From positions 1 through 42,043 of the forward strand of contig NZ_VUNG01000036.1 of NCBI RefSeq assembly GCF_009695775.1: a stretch of 42,043 nt of DNA, in the 5' to 3' direction. This stretch comes from Hallella mizrahii. GTDB lineage: Bacteria; Bacteroidota; Bacteroidia; Bacteroidales; Bacteroidaceae. Below are positions 26,477 to 34,225 of this stretch, one piece after another. The notes below the pieces were generated by a model that saw only the letters and a list, made by a program, of their open reading frames with translations, was not told where the DNA came from and did no database searches. A program made the position numbers and the translations under genes. How positions within the stretch are numbered: position 1 is the stretch's first letter; every line of letters begins with the position of its first letter.

Positions 26477-27424
26477 CTACGGTCGAATCCTTCCGAGCAC
26501 TTTTTTATTGGCTTCAGCAAGGCGTCGGTTATTGATGTCACGGATGTAGATGCGTGTAGTGTTGGTGTTGGTGTGGCCGAGCGCACTGGCAATGACAGCA
26601 AGATCTATATTGGTATCGTAAGCGATGCTTGCCCATGTGTGCCGGACTACATACGAAGTTAAGCTGCGCTTGAGTTCAGCCACCTTTTCCAATTTGTGTA
26701 GATTGCGGTTATAGGTTCTTAGACTGCTTTGATATTGCTTGTAGGCTTGCGCGGGGTTGTGAGTGGTGATGATGGGAAAAACAAAATCAGAGTCAGCTTT
26801 GCTATAGCGGTCGATGATTTCTTGCATGCAGCCCTCTATCTGTACGATGATCTGCTGGCCGGTCTTGTGGCGCTCATAGATGATCATGCCATCCTGTATC
26901 TGTTCCTTGTGCAGAAAAGCGATATCCACGAATGGCATGCCTTGGGCATAGAGACTGAAAAGAAAAATGTCGCGCGAGAGCTGCAATGCTGACTGCTTGA
27001 GGAGAATCATTGTCTGCAAACGTTTGATGTCGTCATCAGTGGCCGCCCGCTTCACGGTCTTGGCGTGACCGGTGAACAAGTCATTAAACGGTTTGCGGTC
27101 TTCTAATCTATATTGCTTTACCACCTTATTATATATAGCGCGCAAGGAGCGAAGGTAGCACGACACCGTGTTCATGCTGATGCCATGCTGCCGGAGCCAT
27201 TGTGAGTAGCCTGCCATCAACTCCGGTGAGAGATCTTGGACCATGAGCTCCTGATGTTGCAAGAAATAATGAAGTGAGCGGATAGCGGTCCGGTAGTTTT
27301 TTTGCAGTACTGAACTGCTGTGCTTCCTCGCAGTGCTTTGCTTCTTGTTCAGCGCATAAAAAGAAAGGTGTTTTGCTCTTGTGTCTTGACCCTCCAGCCA
27401 GCGAAATATGAAGGCGGTGGAGAG
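26477..27424 (-). pseudogene. Tyrosine recombinase (invertase-like), start codon missing and catalytic Arg replaced
   Basis: The open frame encodes 315 residues, the normal size for Bacteroidetes tyrosine recombinases. A SAM-like core-binding domain (FIFRWLEGQDTRAKH..., KNYRTAIRSLHYFLQHQEL) precedes the catalytic domain: Lys in ERHKTGQ, YVVRHTW (box II), SALGHTNTNTT and nucleophile Tyr (codon 26546-26548). No ATG or GTG exists between the upstream stop (27425-27427) and the homologous region. The first usable start is an internal TTG at 27262, which would delete ~50 residues; an ATA at 27407-27409 could be a lost ATG. The first catalytic Arg, normally in Y-x-R-G-M, is Gln (CAA, 26942-26944). 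It may be co-transcribed with vapBC. Likely substrate: the flanking inverted repeats. Confidence 0.75.
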
Positions 27425-27481
27425 TTAATGAGAAGTGGTAAGAGAAGTGGAACATAAATATAGATGTGATATACGAAATGA

Positions 27482-27898
27482 TTATCTCGTCATCCAGTTC
27501 TCTATATTTATACCATCTATTCTCTTAAAGTCTTTTATGTTCTCCGTCACCATAGTCATATTGCAGACAGCTGCAGTACAGCCAATTAGCAAATCGAAAT
27601 TATTGTGTGCTGGAGTTCCTTCAAGTTGAAGTCTTACCTTCTCATGTGCAAAGAAATCAATTGCACAACTGATTGGTATAATATTGAGACTTTGGATGAA
27701 TTCTTCTACGAACTGCTTCTTAAATTGTCCCTGCTTTGCTTTTTTGCGGGCAAGTTCTTGTCCAACTTTAAGCTCTATAACTGTAATCTCAGAAATATAA
27801 CAGGAATCAGTCCCGATATTAAGGATCTGTTGCTTGATCATAGGATTTCCACGCAGCACCTCTATACACACATTAGTGTCAAGAAGATATTGACTCAT
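27482..27898 (-). CDS. VapC-like PIN-domain toxin
   Basis: 138 aa. PIN-domain acidic residues are visible: LLDTNVCIE (Asp near residue 7), ISEITVIELKVG (Glu), and NNFDLLIGCTAAVCNMTMVTENIKDF (Asp and further acidic residues). VapC toxins are Mg-dependent ribonucleases that cleave tRNA or rRNA. The start overlaps the stop of the upstream small gene by 4 bp, the classic toxin-antitoxin arrangement. It lies within the segment flanked by the inverted repeats and reads in the same direction as the recombinase. Confidence 0.85.
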   Translation of the reverse strand: MSQYLLDTNVCIEVLRGNPMIKQQILNIGTDSCYISEITVIELKVGQELARKKAKQGQFKKQFVEEFIQSLNIIPISCAIDFFAHEKVRLQLEGTPAHNNFDLLIGCTAAVCNMTMVTENIKDFKRIDGINIENWMTR

Positions 27899-28152
27899 AG
27901 TAGAAATCCTTCAATGTTTTTGTCACTATCTTCCATAACCTTCTCTATTTCTTCAGATGATGGGAAGTCTTCATCTTTCAGACAGCCATAGAACTTACGG
28001 AGAGTTTCTGGATTTTTCTTTTTTGATACAGTTGTGGACATTGCTATCGAATCGCTCAGCTTTGATATTAGAGCGACTTTTATTTCCTTACTCAATCCTT
28101 TTAGTAAGTTCCAATAAGGAATCTGACCTGATATGTTGTATGTTGTAGCCAT
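27895..28152 (-). CDS. Putative antitoxin partner of the PIN-domain toxin
   Basis: 85 aa beginning MATTYNISGQIPYWNLLKGLSKEIKVALISKLSDS, with an acidic C-terminal half (LKDEDFPSSEEIEKVMEDSDKNIEG) suitable for wrapping the toxin. The N-terminal part may bind DNA. No strong family motif was recognised. The call rests on size, position directly before a PIN toxin, 4-bp overlap and charge. The promoter is at 28198-28229, so the pair should be expressed regardless of switch orientation. Confidence 0.7.
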   Translation of the reverse strand: MATTYNISGQIPYWNLLKGLSKEIKVALISKLSDSIAMSTTVSKKKNPETLRKFYGCLKDEDFPSSEEIEKVMEDSDKNIEGFLL

Positions 28153-28197
28153 AATCTAAACTATAAGGATAATGCTAAGAGTTCTATATCACATTGG

Positions 28198-28229
28198 CAA
28201 AGATACGAAATATATTGCAAACAAGCAAG
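28198..28229 (-). promoter_or_regulatory. Promoter of the toxin-antitoxin pair (and possibly the recombinase)
   Basis: On the minus strand TATCTTTG (28198-28205) is a perfect -7 box, with CTTG 20 nt upstream (28226-28229). It points into the enclosed segment, away from the right susC. No TAnnTTTG motif reads rightward in 28153-28423. Confidence 0.65.
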
Positions 28230-28247
28230 AATGCAATCGTTTTTTTG

Positions 28248-28716
28248 CCCCCTCCCGCGTGGAGGAGGACACAGTAGAAGAGAGGAGGAACAAGGAGACA
28301 GAGAAAAGATACATATATAATAAGGTGTGGACAAATAGAGAGAACACACACAGGAACAACGACATCACACATAACATACATAGATAATACAATAACATTA
28401 TATATTAACTAAAGAGAGAATTTATGGAAAAAAGACTAATGACGCTTTTGGCCGGAACCTTCCTCTTCGCGGGAAGCGTGATGGCTCAGACGAATGTTAG
28501 TGGTACCGTAACCTCCGGAGACGACGGTGAGCCAGTAGTTGGCGCTGCCGTGAAGGTGGAAGGTACAAACACAGGTACCGTCACCGACGTGAACGGTCAC
28601 TTCCAGCTCAATGCCCCCGCAGGCGCTAAGCTGGTTGTCACCTACCTTGGCATGAAGCCACAGACCGTGAAGGCCGGCGGCAACATGAAGGTGGTGTTGC
28701 AGAACGACAATAAGAC
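28248..28716 (+). repeat. Inverted repeat IR-R (leader plus first ~97 codons of right susC)
   Basis: 469 bp, the reverse-complement partner of 25743-26209. The unique segment between the two is 26210-28247 (2038 bp). The repeat includes ~176 nt of leader, the ATG at 28424, the signal peptide and most of the CPD-like domain. Confidence 0.95.
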
Positions 28717-31672
28717 CCTCGACGAGGTGATGGTCGTGGCTTACGGTACACAGAAGAAGTCTACCTTTACAGGATCAGCAGCAGTTGTCAATTCCAAAGA
28801 CATTGCTAAGGTAGAAGTCACAAATGCTGTCGATGCTCTTAAAGGAAAGGCCGCCGGTATCCAGATCAACACAGCTTCCGGTATGCCGGGCAGCACGCCA
28901 ACGATCCGTATTCGCGGTATCAACTCCATCAACGCCGGAAGCGACCCGCTGATTGTCGTTGATGGTTCTCCATACGATGGTTCCCTGAACAATATCAACC
29001 CTGCCGACGTAGAGTCGCTGACCGTTCTGAAGGATGCAGCCTCTACTGCACTTTATGGTGCGCGCGGTGGCAATGGTGTTGTGCTGATCACCACCAAGAG
29101 CGGACGCCGCGGTCAGGCTACCAATATTACGGTAGATGCCAAATGGGGATCCAACTCCCGTGGCGTTCCTTATTACAACGTGATCGACAGCCCTGCGAAG
29201 TATTATGAGATGTGGTACCAGGGATTGTACAACTACGGCATGAATAAACTGGGATACTCTGCCGATGAAGCATGGAAATTTGCCAATGCCAACATGGTAG
29301 ATCCCAGTGCAGAGAATTCCTACAGCTTGCATTATAATGTGTACACTATGCCTGATGGCCAAATGATGATCGGCAAGAATGGCAAGCTGAACCCCTATGC
29401 AACGTTAGGCAGGTACATGACCCGTAATGGTGCTTCTTATTATCTGACTCCAGACAATTGGGACGACGCCTTGTACAGCAATGCACTCCGTCAGGAATAT
29501 ACAGTGACTGCCAATGGCTCCACCGACCGTTCCACATTCTATATATCAGGCAACTATCTTGATAATGAAGGTATCACCACGGCTTCAGACTATAAGCGCT
29601 TCACAGGTCGTATGAAGGCTGACTATCAACTTAAGCCTTGGTTGAAGATCGGTGGTAATGGCAACTATGTCCATTATAATCAGAATTACTTAGGTGACGA
29701 CGGTTCTTCAGCAAGCTCTGGTAATGTTTTTGCCATGACCTATATGGCTCCTATCTATCCACTCTATATACGAGATGGTAAGGGAAATATTATCTATGAC
29801 ACCAACTCGCGTCTGAACATGTACGACTACGGTGATCAGACGCAAGAGGTAGGATATGGCCTGACTCGTCCTTATATGACCCAGACCAATCCCTTGTCGT
29901 CCAATCAGCTCGACACGCACAACACAGAAGGAAACTCCTTCAATGGCGTGGGAACGATCGAGGTTCGTCTGCCCTACGGCTTCAAGATCACATCTATCAA
30001 CAGTGTGTACTTGAACGAATACCGCACTACAGAGACTACCAATCCTTTCTTTGGACAGTACAAGTCTTCTAATGGTCAGGTGGATAAAGAGACATGGCGG
30101 ACATGGGCTTACAACTATCAGCAGTTGCTTGATTGGACACACTCCTATGGCAAGCACAATATCTCTGCCACGTTTGGTCATGAGTATTACCGCACTCGTG
30201 GCTATGAGCTCTATGGTAGTAAGTCCAATCAATACTCAGTCTTCAACAAGGAACTTGCCGGTGCTGTGGTCAAAGGCTCTGCCAACTCTTACACGACCGA
30301 CTATAACGACGAGCGCTACTTGGGTCGTGTAAACTACGACTACGACGGCATCTATTTCCTGTCAGGATCGTGGACACGTGAGGCTTCTTCAAACTTTGCG
30401 CCGAAGAACCGCTGGGGTTCCTTCTGGGCTTTAGGCTTAGGTTGGATGATCAATAAGGAGAAATGGTTCAATGCTTCTTGGGTGGACGAACTGAAACTGA
30501 AGGCTTCTTATGGTGAGAATGGTAACGACCAGATTGGCTCTTATCGCTATATCACCACTTACAGTATTACTAACAGCAACGACAAAGTTTCTCTGGTACC
30601 GCGTTCTTTGGGTAATGAGGATATCTCCTGGGAAAAGAATGCCAAGTTCAATGTGGGTGCAGACTTCTCGCTCTTCAATCGTCGTCTCTATGGTAGCATT
30701 GAGTACTATGCCAACAAGACCCGCGACATGCTGATGTGGTTCCCGCTCCCGGCTTCCTTCGGTTATACGGGCTATTACAGCAACGTCGGCAACGTGCTCA
30801 ATGACGGTGTCGAGATCGACCTTCACGGAGACATCATCCGTACGAAGGACTTGACCTGGACCATGAATGCCAACTTGACCACCAACCACAACGAGATCAC
30901 AAAGTTGCCGGCAGAGCGCCGTACACAGCACCTTGACTATGAGAACCAGGATGGTTACTCCTCTTCCAGCTATTTCTACACACAGGGATCCTCCATCTAT
31001 TCCTACTATACCAAGAAGTATGCAGGCGTAGATCCGAATACTGGTGAGTCGCTTTGGTACAAGACAACCTACAAGAAAGACGAGAATGGCAACATCCTCA
31101 AGGATGCGAATGGTCATAATGTAGTGGATGGACTTGAAACAACTTCCAACTACAGTAGCGCAGATACCTACAACGTAGGTGACGTGATGCCGGATGTCTA
31201 CGGCGGTTTTGGCACAAGTGTCAACTGGAAAGGCATCGACTTCTCCATTGACTTTACCTATCAGTTGGGTGGCAAGGTGTACGATGGCACATATGCAGGA
31301 TTGATGAGTGGCAATGATGCCGGCTTTGGCATGCACACCGACTTGCTCAACGCTTGGTCAAAAGATAACACGACAAGCAATATTCCACGTATTCAGTATG
31401 GCGACAGCTATACCGCCGCCGGTTCAGACCGTTTCCTGACCAGTGCTTCTTACCTGAGCCTTCAGAATATTACGTTGGGTTATACGTTGCCTACACAATG
31501 GGTACGCCATCTTGGTATCGGCAGCATCCGCATCTATGGTGTGGCTGACAATATTTGGGTATGGTCAAAGCGTCAGGGCTTGGATCCTCGTCAGTCGATC
31601 AGTGGTGGAGCTTCCAGTGCCTACTATTCTGCAGTACGCACCATCTCCGGAGGTATCACCGTTAACTTCTAA
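28424..31672 (+). CDS. SusC/RagA-like TonB-dependent transporter, right switch locus (predicted OFF)
   Basis: 1082 aa. The signal peptide MEKRLMTLLAGTFLFAGSVMA and CPD-like domain are nearly identical to the left susC up to KTLDE. Then come a different TonB box region (VMVVAYGTQKKSTFTGS), plug (IRIRGINSINAGSDPLIVVDGSPYDG, ASTALYGARGGNGVVLITTKSG) and barrel ending ITVNF. It heads the operon susC-susD-lipoprotein-(terminator)-C10 protease-lipoprotein. No promoter is visible upstream on this strand in the present orientation. Inversion of 26210-28247 would place the strong promoter in front of it. Cargo probably peptide, inferred from the protease downstream. Confidence 0.93.
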   Translation: MEKRLMTLLAGTFLFAGSVMAQTNVSGTVTSGDDGEPVVGAAVKVEGTNTGTVTDVNGHFQLNAPAGAKLVVTYLGMKPQTVKAGGNMKVVLQNDNKTLDEVMVVAYGTQKKSTFTGSAAVVNSKDIAKVEVTNAVDALKGKAAGIQINTASGMPGSTPTIRIRGINSINAGSDPLIVVDGSPYDGSLNNINPADVESLTVLKDAASTALYGARGGNGVVLITTKSGRRGQATNITVDAKWGSNSRGVPYYNVIDSPAKYYEMWYQGLYNYGMNKLGYSADEAWKFANANMVDPSAENSYSLHYNVYTMPDGQMMIGKNGKLNPYATLGRYMTRNGASYYLTPDNWDDALYSNALRQEYTVTANGSTDRSTFYISGNYLDNEGITTASDYKRFTGRMKADYQLKPWLKIGGNGNYVHYNQNYLGDDGSSASSGNVFAMTYMAPIYPLYIRDGKGNIIYDTNSRLNMYDYGDQTQEVGYGLTRPYMTQTNPLSSNQLDTHNTEGNSFNGVGTIEVRLPYGFKITSINSVYLNEYRTTETTNPFFGQYKSSNGQVDKETWRTWAYNYQQLLDWTHSYGKHNISATFGHEYYRTRGYELYGSKSNQYSVFNKELAGAVVKGSANSYTTDYNDERYLGRVNYDYDGIYFLSGSWTREASSNFAPKNRWGSFWALGLGWMINKEKWFNASWVDELKLKASYGENGNDQIGSYRYITTYSITNSNDKVSLVPRSLGNEDISWEKNAKFNVGADFSLFNRRLYGSIEYYANKTRDMLMWFPLPASFGYTGYYSNVGNVLNDGVEIDLHGDIIRTKDLTWTMNANLTTNHNEITKLPAERRTQHLDYENQDGYSSSSYFYTQGSSIYSYYTKKYAGVDPNTGESLWYKTTYKKDENGNILKDANGHNVVDGLETTSNYSSADTYNVGDVMPDVYGGFGTSVNWKGIDFSIDFTYQLGGKVYDGTYAGLMSGNDAGFGMHTDLLNAWSKDNTTSNIPRIQYGDSYTAAGSDRFLTSASYLSLQNITLGYTLPTQWVRHLGIGSIRIYGVADNIWVWSKRQGLDPRQSISGGASSAYYSAVRTISGGITVNF

Positions 31673-31693
31673 ACGTTTAAAGATATCATGTTT

Positions 31694-33310
31694 ATGAAAA
31701 AAATCAATCGTTATATATATGTAGCAGGTCTTCTGACAATGTCACTGACCTCGCTCACTGGCTGTATTGATGAGACTGAGCCCACGTCATATGCGACACA
31801 AAACCAGGTTCAGCAGTCTTCTTCAGCAGCCGAAGCCTTACTGAGTGCCATGCCGGCTTATTTCAACACGATCTGGAGCGAGGACCGTCACTGGTCCTTT
31901 GGATATGGAGCCCTCATGCATATCCGCGACGTACAGACCGGTGACCTTCTGAAGTCTTCAGACTCTTATAACCAGTTCGAGAATTGGGGACAGAACAAAT
32001 ACCAGGGCGACAAGTATATCTACCCACAGTTTATCTGGAACTTTTACTATGGTTTCATCAACACGGCTAACAATATGATCAGCGGCGTGAATGCCGACAA
32101 CGCCACTGACACTCAGTTAGGCTATTTAGGAGCCGGTTATGCTTTCCGTGCGATGCTGTATCTCGATCTGGCACGCAGCTTTGAGTTCCTTCCCAATGAC
32201 AAGACCAGTGCGATCAACAGCTATGGTCATGACGTGACTGGCCTCACTGTTCCTATCATCAAGGCAGGCATGAGTCAGGACAGCGCACGCTCCAACCCAC
32301 GTGTAGACCATAAGACCATGGCCGCTTTCATCCTTGGTGACTTGGACAACGCCGAGAAGTATATCGTCCATCTGACCAATACGAATGGCAAGACCCTGCC
32401 TAACTTGGCTTGTGTCTACGGTTTGAAGGCCCGTCTCTATATGTGGAACGAAGACTATGCCAACGCAGAGAAATATGCCCGATTGGCCATTAATGAGTCA
32501 CATCTGTCACCGATGACGGAAACACAGGCTCTGAACACCAAGACAGGCTTCAATGTCGTTGACCCTTGGATGTGGGGCGCACAGCAGACTTCAGAGAACA
32601 GAACTGTTACTTCCGGTATCATTAACTGGACGTCTTTCGTCAGTGACGAGTCAAGTTTCGGCTACTGCGGTACGGGAACCGGCACTTATAATGAGATCGA
32701 CAAGAACATGTATGACCGTATCAGCAACAACGACTGGCGCAAGCTCTGGTTCAAAGCACCTAAAGGATCTGCCTTAGATGGCAAGAATCTCTATGTGAGT
32801 GACGCCAACGGCGCGATTTTCCCTCCCTATACTTCACTAAAGTTCCGTCCAGGCGAAGGCAATAGCGACGACCCTAACACCGGTGCAGCTACCGCTTATC
32901 CGATCATGCGTGTGGAAGAGATGTATTTCATTGAGGCAGAAGCAGCTGCCCATCAGGACGCCAACAAAGGCAAACAACTTTTGGAGGAGTTCATGAAGAA
33001 ATATCGCAACCCCAGCTATACCTGCAAAGCAACCTCGCAAGCAGATATCATTGAGGAGATTGTCTTCCAGAAGCGTGTGGAGCTCTTTGGCGAAGGCCAG
33101 ACGTTCTTCGATATCAAGCGACTCAACTATTCCGTGACCCGTGGCTATGCAGACACCAATTGGCGCGACGTGCAGCGTTTCAATACCAATGGCCGCCCAG
33201 CTTGGATGAACTACTGTATCGTCCAGACAGAGGGTAATAACAACAAGGCCGTCACTGAGTATAACAACCCTGATCCATCTGATACCTATACACCTTGGAC
33301 AGGTAAATAA
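31694..33310 (+). CDS. SusD/RagB-like outer-membrane lipoprotein, right switch locus
   Basis: 538 aa from the ATG at 31694, which gives MKKINRYIYVAGLL... and lipobox LTGC (Cys24); the ATG two codons earlier (31688) is also possible. SusD features: NYATQNQVQQS-like N-terminal linker, AGYAFRAMLYLDLARSFEF, YGLKARLYMWNEDYANAEKYARLAI (TPR), PIMRVEEMYFIEAEAAAHQDANKG, and VELFGEGQTFFDIKRLNYSVTRG near the end. It lies 21 bp after susC and pairs with that transporter. Confidence 0.92.
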   Translation: MKKINRYIYVAGLLTMSLTSLTGCIDETEPTSYATQNQVQQSSSAAEALLSAMPAYFNTIWSEDRHWSFGYGALMHIRDVQTGDLLKSSDSYNQFENWGQNKYQGDKYIYPQFIWNFYYGFINTANNMISGVNADNATDTQLGYLGAGYAFRAMLYLDLARSFEFLPNDKTSAINSYGHDVTGLTVPIIKAGMSQDSARSNPRVDHKTMAAFILGDLDNAEKYIVHLTNTNGKTLPNLACVYGLKARLYMWNEDYANAEKYARLAINESHLSPMTETQALNTKTGFNVVDPWMWGAQQTSENRTVTSGIINWTSFVSDESSFGYCGTGTGTYNEIDKNMYDRISNNDWRKLWFKAPKGSALDGKNLYVSDANGAIFPPYTSLKFRPGEGNSDDPNTGAATAYPIMRVEEMYFIEAEAAAHQDANKGKQLLEEFMKKYRNPSYTCKATSQADIIEEIVFQKRVELFGEGQTFFDIKRLNYSVTRGYADTNWRDVQRFNTNGRPAWMNYCIVQTEGNNNKAVTEYNNPDPSDTYTPWTGK

Positions 33311-33334
33311 TTCACATCAAAAGAAGAAGAAAAT

Positions 33335-34147
33335 ATGAAAAAGATATTTCATTTTGCTTTCCTCGCCATGGTCGTGGTTGCAGGGTTTACGTCCTGTACC
33401 GATGACTATAGCTATGATCCGGCAGTGAAGGATGCTACTTCCAACCAGGCTTTCCTGAACACAGCAGATGGAGAAAGTTCTTATACCTATCTGCCGGACA
33501 TGGAACAGAAGCTGACCATTAAGGTGGGGCGTCCTGATTCCACACAGGCAGCAACGATCACCCTGAGCTGCGACAACAGCAAGTTCAAAGTTCCTTCTAC
33601 CGTTTCCTTCGCAGCCGGTGAGGGAACTAAGACGGTGGACATGACCTTCGACATGGAGATAGGTACCTCACAGGACGTTTGCATCGTCTTGGCACCGGAA
33701 AACGCCTATCAGTATGGCGTGGACAGTTTGAGGATCTCCATCCTTCGTGACTATACTTGGGTGAAGTTCAAGGACAAGGCATTGTTCACTAATTCGTACT
33801 TCGGTCCGGAAAATGCGCCAATCGTGATTGCGCAAGCCAAGGAGAAGCCAGGGCTTTACAAGCTCTATAGTCCATTCCACTCTGTTGTTGCAGAAAATAA
33901 TCTTGATGAGGCTGGAGAGAATGACTATGAGATCCTCGTGGATCCTTCTTTGAAGAAGGGCGGTGCTTTTGCTACCGCTTATTCAGGATATGTCGATAAG
34001 AAATATGGTAAAACATACCATTATTGCAAATCTATTTCACAAGAGGACAATGTGATAACGATGAAGGGATATCTATGTATTATCGAAGATGGACAACTCA
34101 CACCGGGCTGGTATGATGATTGGACCATCACCCTTCCTGATGAGTAA
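33335..34147 (+). CDS. Putative surface lipoprotein, third gene of the right SusCD operon
   Basis: 270 aa. Lipoprotein signal MKKIFHFAFLAMVVVAGFTSC (Cys21) followed by TDD. The N-terminal half looks like a Calx-beta/DUF1735-type Ig fold (TFDMEIGTSQDVCIVLAPENAYQYGVDSLRISIL). The C-terminal half has the pattern KDKALFTNSYFG... GLYKLYSPF seen in accessory lipoproteins next to SusD genes. It is probably a surface ligand-binding protein comparable to an SGBP. There is no equivalent in the left locus. It starts 24 bp after susD. The family name is uncertain. Confidence 0.65.
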   Translation: MKKIFHFAFLAMVVVAGFTSCTDDYSYDPAVKDATSNQAFLNTADGESSYTYLPDMEQKLTIKVGRPDSTQAATITLSCDNSKFKVPSTVSFAAGEGTKTVDMTFDMEIGTSQDVCIVLAPENAYQYGVDSLRISILRDYTWVKFKDKALFTNSYFGPENAPIVIAQAKEKPGLYKLYSPFHSVVAENNLDEAGENDYEILVDPSLKKGGAFATAYSGYVDKKYGKTYHYCKSISQEDNVITMKGYLCIIEDGQLTPGWYDDWTITLPDE

Positions 34148-34165
34148 TTAGACAATACGTAAGAC

Positions 34166-34219
34166 AGCCATATTTCCTCTCTTTCATTTCGAGGGAGGGG
34201 ATATGGCTTTTATTTTTTA
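34166..34219 (+). terminator. Terminator/attenuator before the right C10 protease
   Basis: AGCCATAT (34166-34173) pairs with ATATGGCT (34201-34208), and the inner CCTCTC pairs with GAGGG/GAGGGG. A T-rich tract (34207-34218) follows. It ends about 7 nt before the protease ATG, the same position as its counterpart in the left locus. Confidence 0.75.
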
Positions 34220-34225
34220 TAGAAG

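Noticed and set aside
27129..27455. 108-aa ORF from an ATG at 27455 as the true recombinase start
   Set aside because: It is in a different frame from the conserved core-binding domain; its translation does not resemble recombinase N-termini. It would need a frameshift.
28184..28398. Several 62-71 aa ORFs across the right susC leader
   Set aside because: They lie in the leader repeat and are low-complexity frames present on both strands, with no coding signs.
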